64,000 bases of DNA from Sulfuriferula nivalis (GCF_009937995.1 NZ_AP021881.1:1116001-1180000); one strand, 5' to 3'; shown: positions 51,632 to 61,144, counted from the stretch's first letter. The notes: generated by a model from the letters alone, not told the origin. A program made the numbers and translations.

Positions 51632-53765
51632 AAAAGTGTTGGTGCTGCCGGGTGACGGCATTGGACAAGAAGTCTGTGATGCTGCGATTCCAGTTCTGGA
51701 TCTACTCAAGCTGCCGATCGACTTGATTTACGGTGATATCGGTTGGGAATGCTGGATCAAAGAAGGCAATCCGGTGCCTCAGGACACCTGGGACAAAATC
51801 GAACAGGTGGATGCAGTGTTACTTGGCGCAATCACCAGTAAGGCTAAAAAACAGGCTGAGCAGGAATTGCCACAAGCGTTGCAAGGCAAGAATCACAAAT
51901 ATGTTTCGCCAGTCATCCAATTGCGTCAGCGCCTGGGTTTGTATGCGAATGTGCGCCCATCGATGTACATCGCTGGCAATGGCAAGCCCTACCGCATGAG
52001 TGTGATTCGGGAAAATACGGAAGGTTTATATGCAGGTTTTGACTATCGTGGCGTGCCGGAACCATTCCGCCCCCTGATCAAACACCCGAATCTCGACAAA
52101 TATGGCTATGATGCCGCATCCTGCACTTTACGGCTGCAAACCAAATTGGGTTTGCAGCGTCTGTTTGAATTTGCCTTCGAGCATGCGCTCAAACAAGGCT
52201 TTGACAAAGTAACCTTTGCAGACAAGCCGAATGTGATGCGTGAAAGCGGTGATTTTGGACAGGAAATCTTTTTTGACATCGCGGCGCATTATCCTGCTAT
52301 CGAAGCGGATATTCAGAACGTGGATGCTGTGGCGCTCTGGTTGGTCACACGCCCGGAAAAATTTGGCGTGATCGTGGCTGAAAACATGTTTGGCGACATC
52401 CTTTCCGATCTGGCTGGCGGGGTAATGGGTGGTTTGGGCCTGGCGCCCAGTGCGAATTATGGCGAACGCGTGGCGTACTTTGAGCCAGTGCATGGTAGTG
52501 CGCCCGGCATGGCTGGCAAGAAAAAAGCCAATCCCATCGCAATGTTCCTGAGTATTGCCATGATGCTGGATTATCTGGGCTTTTCTGAAGCCGCCACAAG
52601 GATCCAAACTGCGGTTCGGGAAGCGGTCAGAAAGTCTCCGAACCTGACTTATGATTTTGGCGGCAGTGCCAGTACAGCTTCCTTCGCCAGCCAGGTCATC
52701 GCGCTCATCAAAGGCCAGCAACTGAAAAAAACGGCGGCAATTCTAACGATCGGCGACGAGTTGGTGAGTGGCGAATACCAAAATACCAATATCACTGAAA
52801 TTAGCATTCACCTCAATGGTCTGGGCTACAAGGTGAAAGAACATGCGGTTTGTACCGATCAAAGTCACCTGATTTCCCGTGCACTGTCGCGCTTTCTCGG
52901 TGAATATGATTTGGTCGTGGTCAGCGGTGGACTGGGGCCGACCTCCGATGATGTCACCCGCTTTGCGGTAGCCGCCGCAACCAATACGGCGCTGGAATTC
53001 CGCGACGAATGCTGGGATCATATCGTCAACCGGATGCAGTCATACAATCTGCAAGTGCGTGAACAAGACAAGGTGCAAGCCTATATTCCGGTCGGCGCCA
53101 CCGTGTTGAAAAACACCTGTGGTCTGGCCAGTGGTTTCATGCTGGAAAAAGATGGAACCACGCTTGTGGTACTGCCAGGTCCGCCGGCCGAAATGCGCGC
53201 AATGTTACTCAACACCTTCGATATGGAACCGATGACCGCTGGCCAGGTTCAGAAATTTGAATGGAAAACCATCGGAACGATGGAAACCGAGGCGCATGTT
53301 TTTGTCAGCACACTGGCGGCCAGTTTTGCCGAAAAAATCAAGTATTTGTGGCGCTATCCCCATCTGAATATTTCGGTGGAAGTGGAAGGTGACGATCAGT
53401 CCGATATGCAGTGCATCAAGGCGTTGGATGAGTTCTTGCGCAAAGCGACGGTCAGCAAAGACGGTCGTTCGGCAATCGAGTTGCTCGGCGCTGAACCCAA
53501 CGTCAGTTGGCAGAGTAATGATGCGGAACTGGATAAATTGCTCTCCAGCTTGCCGTCAAGGCTGGGCGCGCCGCCATATATGCTTGAAACCGTACCAAAA
53601 TTTTCACAAATCGGCGCGCAACTGCCTTATTCCGGCAGTCTTGAAATTACTTGTACTAGCCCCCTAGGGCAGAAATTTAAAATTGCAATCCCGCTGCGCG
53701 ATGCCAATGTGCGTGACTACGTGAAAGAATTTTCTGCCTGGAGTTTCTTGCGCAGCGAAATGTAA
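51621..53765 (+). CDS. Fusion of isopropylmalate/isocitrate-dehydrogenase-like and CinA/MoCF domains
   Basis: A 714-residue protein. Residues 1-365 are a beta-decarboxylating dehydrogenase: VLPGDGIGQEV, RENTEGLYAG, DKPNVMRESGDF with the active-site Lys, FGDILSDLAGGVMGGLGLAP and FEPVHGSAPGMAGK. From about 370 follows a MoCF/CinA-type domain (ILTIGDELVSGEYQNTN; VSGGLGPTSDDVTR; LPGPPAEM) and an unrecognised C-terminal part (about 640-714). There is no stop or frameshift between the parts. The first domain would oxidise and decarboxylate a hydroxy acid; CinA domains can hydrolyse nucleotide derivatives. The fusion is unusual and points to a dedicated pathway enzyme. Confidence 0.85.
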   Translation: MANKKVLVLPGDGIGQEVCDAAIPVLDLLKLPIDLIYGDIGWECWIKEGNPVPQDTWDKIEQVDAVLLGAITSKAKKQAEQELPQALQGKNHKYVSPVIQLRQRLGLYANVRPSMYIAGNGKPYRMSVIRENTEGLYAGFDYRGVPEPFRPLIKHPNLDKYGYDAASCTLRLQTKLGLQRLFEFAFEHALKQGFDKVTFADKPNVMRESGDFGQEIFFDIAAHYPAIEADIQNVDAVALWLVTRPEKFGVIVAENMFGDILSDLAGGVMGGLGLAPSANYGERVAYFEPVHGSAPGMAGKKKANPIAMFLSIAMMLDYLGFSEAATRIQTAVREAVRKSPNLTYDFGGSASTASFASQVIALIKGQQLKKTAAILTIGDELVSGEYQNTNITEISIHLNGLGYKVKEHAVCTDQSHLISRALSRFLGEYDLVVVSGGLGPTSDDVTRFAVAAATNTALEFRDECWDHIVNRMQSYNLQVREQDKVQAYIPVGATVLKNTCGLASGFMLEKDGTTLVVLPGPPAEMRAMLLNTFDMEPMTAGQVQKFEWKTIGTMETEAHVFVSTLAASFAEKIKYLWRYPHLNISVEVEGDDQSDMQCIKALDEFLRKATVSKDGRSAIELLGAEPNVSWQSNDAELDKLLSSLPSRLGAPPYMLETVPKFSQIGAQLPYSGSLEITCTSPLGQKFKIAIPLRDANVRDYVKEFSAWSFLRSEM

Positions 53766-53874
53766 ATCTCCCGGCTGGCACCGCACCACAGGCACAGACA
53801 AGTTTTATTTGGGGCGGCGCGATGGCCTGTCAAGCGCCAGCGTTACCCGTCACAATTTTTGAAGGATTTTTGAA

Positions 53875-54549
53875 ATGGATGCAATCGAAATGCAATGGAA
53901 AGAACGGCTGTTACAACTGGATACCGCAGCAATTTCCGATGCGATGGACAGTTTTAACATCAATCGAGCCCTGTTTGGAATTTTGCCACGGGTGGAAGGT
54001 GCCAAAATCGCAGGCCCAGCCTTTACTGTCCAATACGAAGCACTCTCGAGTGTACCATCGGGTTTTCAAAATGCCGCCAATTATATTGACGAAGTTCCGC
54101 CGCATGCGGTGGTGGTGGTCAATAATGATGGCAATACCTCATGCACCAATTGGGGCGACATCCTGACGCGCAAGGCACTGCGGCAAGGTATTGCCGGTAC
54201 CATTATCAACGGCTCTGCACGCGATATTGAAACCATCCGCAAACTGGGCTATCCCTTGTACAGCAAGGGCATCTATATGGTCTCAGGAAAAAACCGGGTG
54301 CGCTTGAAAGCCAGCAATGTCGCAATCGAAATCGCTGGCGTGGTTGTCAATCCGGGTGACTGGATTTTTGCCGATGACAATGGCGTCGTGGTGATTGCGC
54401 CGGAAAATCTGCATGCGGTAATCGAACGCGCTGAAAATGTCAACCATACCGAGATCGAAATCGTGCGTGCCATTGAATCGGGCGAATCGCTGGTCACTGC
54501 GCGCCAAAATTTTGGCTATTCGACGCCATGGGAAATAAGAAATGTCTAG
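53875..54549 (+). CDS. RraA/HMG-aldolase-like protein
   Basis: A 224-residue protein of the RraA-like fold: DTAAISDAMDSF, PRVEGAKIAGPAFTVQ, NWGDILTRKALRQG, INGSARDIETIRKLGYPLY and IFADDNGVVVIAPE. The Arg-Asp pair (SARDIE) matches the metal and substrate residues of 4-hydroxy-4-methyl-2-oxoglutarate aldolases, which cleave 2-oxo-acid aldols or decarboxylate oxaloacetate. True RraA, an RNase E inhibitor, is an alternative but unlikely here. It follows the fusion gene by 109 bases, a gap with no gene, and overlaps the next gene by 8. Confidence 0.82.
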   Translation: MDAIEMQWKERLLQLDTAAISDAMDSFNINRALFGILPRVEGAKIAGPAFTVQYEALSSVPSGFQNAANYIDEVPPHAVVVVNNDGNTSCTNWGDILTRKALRQGIAGTIINGSARDIETIRKLGYPLYSKGIYMVSGKNRVRLKASNVAIEIAGVVVNPGDWIFADDNGVVVIAPENLHAVIERAENVNHTEIEIVRAIESGESLVTARQNFGYSTPWEIRNV

Positions 54550-55423
54550 TGATTTTATTTCTTACTGGCAGGAGCGTTTGGTCTTTCTTGATGTGCATTA
54601 TCATGCCAGCCCGGACGCCTATAAAAGAAAATTCAATGCAATTGAGGCTGGCACAGCGTATCAGGCGATCCGTGGCGGAGTCTTGCTCAAGAGCCATCTT
54701 GGTTGCACCAGTGCAGTAGCGGCTACGGCACAAAGCATGGGCCTGCCGGTATTTGGTTCTGTAGCACTAAACAGTATCGCTGGCGGGCTGGATCTACGTA
54801 GCATCAAGCAATCCTTGTGCTATTACAATGGCAATGCGCATTGCGGGCGGCTGGTAGTCGATTTGCCGACCGTCGTTGCAAGCCAGCATCTCAGCAAGCT
54901 GCAACGCGCTTATGCCAATGATGCGGTCAAGCGCTTTGCACAAGAACCGTGTTTTCTGGGCGACGATCAACAAGTACTTTTTCCATGCATTGAAGAAGTG
55001 CTCGATTTTTGTAATCACGAAAGCGTGGTCTTGACAACCGGCCATGCTACTCGCGCCCAACTTGAAGCCCTGGTGAATCTGTGCGTTAAAAAAGGTGGCG
55101 TGCGCCTGTTGTTGAATCAGCCCGCCAATCCCATGACCAAGATGGATGCAACTGCTTTGAAGAGTCTTGGACAGTATGACTGGTTGTATGTGGAGCAGAC
55201 CGCGCTGACCTTGTTGCTGGGTTATCAGACACAGCAAGACTTTGACGAAGTATTGGCCAATGTCCACAATGTGGTGTATAGCTCGGATCTGGGGCAGCTT
55301 GATCAATTGTCCCCGCAACAATGGCTCAATCAGTCACAAACATGGTTCGACAGCGCCAAGCTGTCAGCTGCGCGCGTGCAAGCCATTACCTTACTGAATC
55401 CATTGCAAATGCTCACGCCGTAA
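54542..55423 (+). CDS. DUF6282-like amidohydrolase-fold protein
   Basis: A 293-residue protein with LDVHYHASPDAYKRK near the start (Asp17, His19, His21, Asp25), a metal-binding pattern of the amidohydrolase/PHP type seen in DUF6282 proteins, and VVLTTGHATRAQLEALV plus LLNQPAN further on. The family has no established function that I know. It ends the island gene set and is coupled to the RraA-like gene. Confidence 0.65.
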   Translation: MSSDFISYWQERLVFLDVHYHASPDAYKRKFNAIEAGTAYQAIRGGVLLKSHLGCTSAVAATAQSMGLPVFGSVALNSIAGGLDLRSIKQSLCYYNGNAHCGRLVVDLPTVVASQHLSKLQRAYANDAVKRFAQEPCFLGDDQQVLFPCIEEVLDFCNHESVVLTTGHATRAQLEALVNLCVKKGGVRLLLNQPANPMTKMDATALKSLGQYDWLYVEQTALTLLLGYQTQQDFDEVLANVHNVVYSSDLGQLDQLSPQQWLNQSQTWFDSAKLSAARVQAITLLNPLQMLTP

Positions 55424-55771
55424 ATGTAGGGAGCTGGGATTGCCGCACCGAAAAGTTAGCGGAAAGCCTAAGCTGGCCGAGCTCCGAATGCCTTGTCATG
55501 GCGTTGTTGAATAAATCGATTATTCGGCAAATTAACCGCCGATAAGGCATCATTCGGCAAGGGGTAGTCTCAGAATTCGGAATTTATCGTACGCTAACGT
55601 TTTTTTGCACTTGAAATTCAATGGCTTATGCGTGCCAAACTTTCATTGCGGGCCAATCACTTTACGTGAAATAAATTACTTAAAAATCAACGCTATGAAC
55701 ATTTTTACCATACGATTTTTCCGTTTTCTGAAGCGATCCCAGCAAGAATTCATGTTGAGAGAAATCCATGC
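55424..55771. other. Noncoding junction region with repeat copy B
   Basis: About 350 bases without a convincing gene. It holds the second copy of the 54-base repeat (55571-55624) and two copies of ATTCGGCAA (about 55523 and 55552). It leads into a transposase remnant, so the region is probably the worn end of an IS at the island border. Confidence 0.55.
55571..55624. repeat. 54-bp imperfect repeat, copy B
   Basis: Direct repeat of 50759-50812 with nine mismatches and no gap. This copy lies about 150 bases before the IS5-type transposase remnant, which favours an origin as IS end sequence. Confidence 0.7.
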
Positions 55772-55980
55772 CGCAAGTATAACGAAAGTCGTCGCCACCT
55801 TATCAAGAAAAATCACTATAAAGTGACAAATTGGCACGACTATAACAACGCATTAGGGGATCGAGGTGATTTCACGTTCTATTTTACCGATGAGGCGATA
55901 GCCGAATGGCGTCCAGCGAAGACGGGGGACGCGGTCGCCCACAAGAATATTCCGACGTTGCGATAGAAACCGGCGTATGC
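55772..55980 (+). pseudogene. IS5-family transposase N-terminal remnant
   Basis: Read from 55772 the frame gives RKYNESRRHLIKKNHY, KVTNWHDYNNAL, DRGDFTFYFTDEAIAEW and RPAKTG, the usual N-terminus of IS5-type transposases. One base shift after KTG continues the family pattern as GRGRPQEYSDVAIET, and the next expected residues run into the PEBP gene. No start codon in frame and no catalytic domain remain. It is a broken IS at the right border of the island. Confidence 0.75.
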
Positions 55981-55981
55981 A

Positions 55982-56371
55982 TTGAACTGGAAAAATGCAC
56001 CCGCAGGTACGAAGAGTTTTGCAGTCATGGTGCATGATCCTGATGCACCCACAGGCGGTGCGGGTTTCTGGCATTGGGTGGTGATAAATTTGCCAGCAAC
56101 GCTGACGGGTCTGGCGCAGGGTGATGGCGGTGTAGATAGTAAAAACCTGCCTCAAGGCGCAAGCCAGATTCATAATGATTATGGTATGGCTGGTTGGGGT
56201 GGCCCATGTCCGCCTGTGGGCAATAAACCGCACCACTACAACTTTACCGTCTATGCGTTAAAAGTCGATAAGCTGGCCATTCCTGATGGTGCCAGCACTG
56301 CTGTAGTGGGCTTTATGGTCAATCAGAATGCCCTGGCTAAGGCAACTTTAACAGCCAGGTATGGCCGTTAA
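55982..56371 (+). pseudogene. N-terminally truncated PEBP (YbhB/YbcL) family gene
   Basis: The remaining 129 residues begin LNWKNAPAGTKSFAVMVHD and include PDAPTGGAGFWHWVV, NDYGMAGWGGPCPP and PHHYNFTVYAL, all core PEBP motifs. A full member has about 40-60 more residues, a signal peptide included; these are replaced by transposase remnant. The frame could be translated from the TTG at 55982 but without its leader. It marks the right junction of the island. Confidence 0.8.
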
Positions 56372-56393
56372 TTTGACAATATTTGTTTGAGGC

Positions 56394-57539
56394 TTAATCA
56401 GGCTGACTTATGTCTGATTTGAGCTTTAGTCGCCACAGCGAAGTAATTTCTGCTGACCTGGCCTGATAGAGCGGGTCAGTTGGGTCGTTGGCTTTGGGGT
56501 GGTGAGGCTTGGTTTGTAAGCGATCGATTACCGCCAAACCCGCGCTGTTTATCCATTCGAGTAGTGTTTCCCGACTGCGTAATTCCAGGTGTTCTGCAAG
56601 ATCTGAAAGGATAAGCCAGGCTTCGCCATCTGCAGTCAGATGTGCGCTTAGTCCATTAAGGAAGTTGCGTAGCATTTGGCTGTCAAAGTCATAAATGGCA
56701 TGTTCTATCGGTGTGTTAGGACGTGCAGGCAGCCACGGTGGATTGCACACGATAAGCGGTGCGCGACCTGTAGGGAATAAATCAGCTGCTATGATCTCGA
56801 CTTGCGTATTTAGCCCGAGTTGATCGATATTCTCCTGTGCGCACTTTATTGCGCGCGGATCTTGTTCAGTTGCGATGATCTGTTTTACGCCACGGCGTGC
56901 GAGCACTGCAGCGAGTACGCCTGTACCAGTACCAATATCAAATGCGAGTTCTGTGCTGGGTAAGGGGGCTTTGGCAACGAGTGAAATATATTCTCCACGT
57001 ATGGGTGAAAACACGCCGTAGTGCGGATAAATACGGCCGCTTATCTCAGGGATTTCCACACCTTTTTTACGCCATTCATATGCGCTGATGACGCTGAGTA
57101 ATTCACGTAATGAGGTTACAAAAGCAGGGTGATGTTCACCAAGAACCTGGGTATAGGCGGCTTTAACATCAGGGGCGCGGCGTAAGGGGATGCGGTAGTC
57201 AGCTTCTAATTCAATGAGCACCATGCCGAGTACGCGGGCGCGCAAGGATTGTGATTGGCGGTTCAGATGGAATGCTTGCGCAGGGGATTCGGCTTTTTTA
57301 GCGGGTTTTTTGCGAGGGCGATCTATGCGTCGTGCTAACGCTTGCAATAATAGCCGTGCGTTGTTGAAGTCACCACGGTAGAGCAAGCCATTACCTTCAC
57401 AAGCAAGTCGATGGGCGGTGTCGGCATTCAATGTGTCGTCAACAATGATGACGCGTTTAGGCGGTGGCGTGCCATTTTCGGCGTGCCATGGTGCGCTATG
57501 TTCGATGTCGGCTTCTAGCCAGTTTAAGGTGTTAGTCAT
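56394..57539 (-). CDS. PrmC/HemK-like class I methyltransferase
   Basis: A 381-residue SAM-dependent methyltransferase: motif I AFDIGTGTGVLAAVLARRG, TEQDPRA and the NPPW active-site motif in PLIVCNPPWLPA of N-modifying enzymes. The N-terminal 180 residues are unlike PrmC and may bind the substrate. It may methylate Gln in a protein or an exocyclic base amine. The gene is coupled (8-base overlap) to the small gene upstream. Confidence 0.8.
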   Translation of the reverse strand: MTNTLNWLEADIEHSAPWHAENGTPPPKRVIIVDDTLNADTAHRLACEGNGLLYRGDFNNARLLLQALARRIDRPRKKPAKKAESPAQAFHLNRQSQSLRARVLGMVLIELEADYRIPLRRAPDVKAAYTQVLGEHHPAFVTSLRELLSVISAYEWRKKGVEIPEISGRIYPHYGVFSPIRGEYISLVAKAPLPSTELAFDIGTGTGVLAAVLARRGVKQIIATEQDPRAIKCAQENIDQLGLNTQVEIIAADLFPTGRAPLIVCNPPWLPARPNTPIEHAIYDFDSQMLRNFLNGLSAHLTADGEAWLILSDLAEHLELRSRETLLEWINSAGLAVIDRLQTKPHHPKANDPTDPLYQARSAEITSLWRLKLKSDISQPD

Positions 57540-57849
57540 GATGTTTACGTAAGCTCATTTGCGCGCTGGGTTTGTCGATATGAATATGCACTTCGCAATA
57601 ATCATGCGTGGTGCTGGGGTCGTCATTGCAATTACAACCTGCGGTAATTTCGTCGAAGAAAATGCCAATATGCGCTGTCAATTTATCCGTTTGATCGGTG
57701 CAGCTAATGATGCGTAGCTGTTGTGGGTAAAGTTGGCCGCCTTGGGTGCCAGCATGGCTATGCTGAAGGATGTTGGGGAGATATGTCGTTAGCACGTCGG
57801 GTAACGTGCTAACGCTCGGTATGCAAGCGAGTTTGATTACGCCATCCAA
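57532..57849 (-). CDS. Uncharacterised small Cys/His-rich protein (105 aa)
   Basis: A 105-residue protein overlapping aspC by 13 bases upstream and the methyltransferase by 8 downstream, in the same orientation. The C-terminal part IGIFFDEITAGCNCNDDPST followed by YCEVHIHID is of a kind I have seen as a conserved block in small proteobacterial proteins of unknown function; the Cys pair and His suggest metal binding. The overlaps on both sides support real translation. Confidence 0.7.
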   Translation of the reverse strand: MDGVIKLACIPSVSTLPDVLTTYLPNILQHSHAGTQGGQLYPQQLRIISCTDQTDKLTAHIGIFFDEITAGCNCNDDPSTTHDYCEVHIHIDKPSAQMSLRKHHD

Positions 57850-59039
57850 GTCTGTAAACGGCTCAAAGCGGCTTCGAGATTGGCCATTGATGTGGCGAAT
57901 GATAAGCGGATATACCCTTCGCTACCAAACGCTGATCCAGGGACAACCGCAACTCCCGCTTTTTCTAGCAGGTATTCACTCAGGGCAATGTCGGTGGTCG
58001 CGCTGATTTTACCCGCTGCGTGCAGGCGGGCGATGGCCTTGCTAGCATCGGGGAATGCATAGAAAGCGCCACCTGCGTAAATACATTGCAGCCCGTCGAT
58101 TTTATTTAATTCTGCGACGACAAATTCATGACGTTCACGGAACGCCGCGATCATTGGTACGATGCAGTTTTGATCGCCATTCAACGCAGCTTCAGCTGCC
58201 ACTTGCGAGATGGATGTTGGATTGGAAGTCGATTGTGACTGTACGTTTTCCATCGCTGTAATGAGTTTTTCTGGACCAGCGCAGTAACCTATGCGCCAGC
58301 CTGTCATCGCATAAGCCTTGGAGACGCCGTTCAATACCATGGTGCGGTCATAGAGGTCAGGGCAGGCATTAAGGATGTTGTCGAATTTGCTATCTTGTAA
58401 GCGGATGTGTTCATACATATCGTCGGTCGCGATAATGATATTTGGATATGCGCGTAGCACTGCACCTAATGCGGCTAATTCTTCCAGACTGTAAACCGCA
58501 CCGCTAGGATTGCTAGGACTGTTGATGACAACTAATTTAGTGCGTGGCGTAATCGCGGCTTGCAATTGTGCCGGGGTGATTTTGAATCCTTGGGAAATAC
58601 CAGCTTCAACGATAACAGGTACGCCACCTGCTAAAATCACGATATCAGGATACGAAACCCAATAAGGTGCGGGAATAATGACTTCGTCGCCTGGATTAAT
58701 CAGTGCTTGCGCAAGGTTGAAGAAGCTTTGTTTGCCGCCACAAGATACTAAGACTTGTTTGGCAGTGTAATCCAGACCATTGTCACGCTTGAATTTAGCG
58801 ATGACCGCCTGTTTTAATGAAGGCGTGCCACCGACGGCGGTGTATTTAGTAAAACCGTTATTAATCGCTGTAATTGCAGCATCTTTAATGTGTTGCGGTG
58901 TATCAAAATCAGGTTCACCTGCACCCAGGCCGATAATGTCGTTGCCCTCGGCTTTGAGTTTGGCTGCACGTGCGGTGACGGCAAGGGTAGGTGAGGGTTT
59001 GATGGCTTGAACGCGATTTGAGAGTTCCAACTTAAACAT
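57837..59039 (-). CDS. aspC: Aspartate aminotransferase-type class I aminotransferase
   Basis: A 400-residue PLP enzyme: LGAGEPDFDTPQHI, FTKYTAVGGTPSLKQA, NSPSNPSGAVY, the Schiff-base lysine in GVSKAYAMTGWRIGY and RLSFATS. This is the subgroup Ib (AAT type common outside enterobacteria) that may also transaminate prephenate. Divergent from uvrB. Confidence 0.92.
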   Translation of the reverse strand: MFKLELSNRVQAIKPSPTLAVTARAAKLKAEGNDIIGLGAGEPDFDTPQHIKDAAITAINNGFTKYTAVGGTPSLKQAVIAKFKRDNGLDYTAKQVLVSCGGKQSFFNLAQALINPGDEVIIPAPYWVSYPDIVILAGGVPVIVEAGISQGFKITPAQLQAAITPRTKLVVINSPSNPSGAVYSLEELAALGAVLRAYPNIIIATDDMYEHIRLQDSKFDNILNACPDLYDRTMVLNGVSKAYAMTGWRIGYCAGPEKLITAMENVQSQSTSNPTSISQVAAEAALNGDQNCIVPMIAAFRERHEFVVAELNKIDGLQCIYAGGAFYAFPDASKAIARLHAAGKISATTDIALSEYLLEKAGVAVVPGSAFGSEGYIRLSFATSMANLEAALSRLQTWMA

Positions 59040-59110
59040 CCTTGAATGAGGCTAAGGCGATATCGCCAGCGTGGTAAGATTAACGGGTTAAAAACAGTGA
59101 GATTTTACTC

Positions 59111-61144
59111 GTGATTGCTACATTTCCCAATAGCCCATTTCGATTGCATCAGCCTTTTTTACCTGATGGCGATCAACCTCAGGCAATTGCCAAGCTGGTA
59201 GAGGGAATAAACGATGGTTTAGCCTTCCAGACGCTGCTCGGTGTGACCGGCTCGGGCAAAACTTATACCATGGCACATGTGATTGCACAGCTAGGGCGCC
59301 CGGCCATGATCATGGCACCGAATAAAACCCTGGCGGCACAGATTTATGCGGAAATGCGTGAGTTTTTCCCGGAAAATTCGGTCGAGTATTTTGTATCTTA
59401 TTACGATTACTATCAGCCCGAAGCTTATGTACCTGCGCGGGATTTGTTTATCGAAAAAGATTCCAGTATCAACGAGCATATTGAGCAAATGCGTTTGTCA
59501 GCAACTAAAGCTTTGCTGGAGCGTAAAGACAGCATTATCGTAGCGACAGTTTCGGCAATTTACGGTATTGGCGACCCTAGTGATTATCATCAGATGATAT
59601 TGCACTTGCATCAGGGTGAAAAGTTGTCGCAGCGCGAGGCCATCCAGCGGCTGATTGCCATGCAATATGACAGGAACGAATTCGAATTTAAACGTGGTGT
59701 ATTTCGTGTGCGTGGTGATGTGCTGGATATTTTTCCTGCTGAAAACGCGGAACATGCGGTTCGGGTGAGTTTATTTGATGATGAGGTCGAAAGCATTCGG
59801 CTATTTGACCCGCTGACAGGGCATCTGCTGCAAAAACTGCCACGTTGCACGATATATCCCTCCAGTCATTATGTTACCCCGCGCAGTACAACCTTACGGG
59901 CGATAGAGCAGATCAAGGTGGAATTGCGTGAGCGACTGGAAGAGTATTACCGCGACAATAAACTGGTTGAAGCGCAACGGCTGGAACAACGTACCCGTTT
60001 TGATCTGGAAATGATGAACGAAATGGGCTTCTGCAAGGGCATCGAGAATTACTCGCGGCATTTGTCAGGGCGTAAGCCGGGTGAGCCGCCACCGACATTG
60101 ATCGATTATTTGCCTGCCCATGCGTTGATGATTATCGACGAGTCGCACGTCACGATTCCACAGATAGGCGGGATGTATAAAGGGGACAGGGCGCGCAAGG
60201 AAAATCTGGTGAATTATGGTTTTCGTTTGCCTTCAGCGATGGATAATCGTCCGCTACGATTTGACGAATTTGAACGCATTATGCGCCAGACTGTGTTTGT
60301 TTCCGCTACGCCAGCTGACTATGAGGCACAACATCAGGGGCAAGTGGTGGAGCAGGTGGTGCGTCCTACTGGATTGGTCGACCCTGAAATTGAGGTGCGT
60401 CCGGTGGCAACACAGGTTGATGATGTGTTGTCGGAAATTACCAAGCGTACCGCCATCAATGAGCGCGTGCTGGTGACGACGCTGACTAAACGTATGTCTG
60501 AAGATTTGACGGATTATTTGTCAGAGCATGGTGTGAAGGTGCGCTATTTGCATTCGGATGTGGATACGGTAGAGCGTGTCGAGATTATTCGTGATCTGCG
60601 ACTGGGCGTGTTTGACGTGCTGGTCGGGATTAACTTGCTGCGAGAAGGGCTTGATATACCAGAAGTATCGCTGGTGGCGATACTGGATGCTGATAAAGAA
60701 GGCTTTTTGCGCTCAGAGCGCTCATTGATACAGACTATAGGTCGCGCCGCACGACACATTAATGGACGTGCGATTTTGTACGGTGATCGTATTACCAATT
60801 CCATGCGTAAGGCGATGGATGAAACTGAACGCCGTCGTATCAAGCAAACTGCGTACAACGTAGAGCACGGGATTACGCCGCGCGGTGTGGTCAGGGGTAT
60901 TAAAGACATCATCGAGGGTGCGTACGATATGGAAAGCGCACAGGCCAACCACAAAGTCGCACAAAAAATGGCGAGTTATCATGCCAAAGATGAAAAAACG
61001 CTGACTAGGGAATTGAAGCAGGTGGAAAAAGACATGCTCACCGCTGCGAAGAATTTGGAATTCGAACGTGCAGCGGAATTGCGTGACGAGTTAAAGCGTT
61101 TGAAGTCAGTGCTGTTTGGCGCAGCTGGGCATGACGAGATTTAA
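59111..61144 (+). CDS. uvrB: UvrABC system protein B
   Basis: A 677-residue protein from a GTG start. Walker A GVTGSGKT, the beta-hairpin [30 protein letters not shown], helicase motif [17 protein letters not shown] and the C-terminal UVR motif ([17 protein letters not shown]). It verifies DNA damage and loads UvrC in nucleotide excision repair. Confidence 0.97.
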   Translation: MIATFPNSPFRLHQPFLPDGDQPQAIAKLVEGINDGLAFQTLLGVTGSGKTYTMAHVIAQLGRPAMIMAPNKTLAAQIYAEMREFFPENSVEYFVSYYDYYQPEAYVPARDLFIEKDSSINEHIEQMRLSATKALLERKDSIIVATVSAIYGIGDPSDYHQMILHLHQGEKLSQREAIQRLIAMQYDRNEFEFKRGVFRVRGDVLDIFPAENAEHAVRVSLFDDEVESIRLFDPLTGHLLQKLPRCTIYPSSHYVTPRSTTLRAIEQIKVELRERLEEYYRDNKLVEAQRLEQRTRFDLEMMNEMGFCKGIENYSRHLSGRKPGEPPPTLIDYLPAHALMIIDESHVTIPQIGGMYKGDRARKENLVNYGFRLPSAMDNRPLRFDEFERIMRQTVFVSATPADYEAQHQGQVVEQVVRPTGLVDPEIEVRPVATQVDDVLSEITKRTAINERVLVTTLTKRMSEDLTDYLSEHGVKVRYLHSDVDTVERVEIIRDLRLGVFDVLVGINLLREGLDIPEVSLVAILDADKEGFLRSERSLIQTIGRAARHINGRAILYGDRITNSMRKAMDETERRRIKQTAYNVEHGITPRGVVRGIKDIIEGAYDMESAQANHKVAQKMASYHAKDEKTLTRELKQVEKDMLTAAKNLEFERAAELRDELKRLKSVLFGAAGHDEI

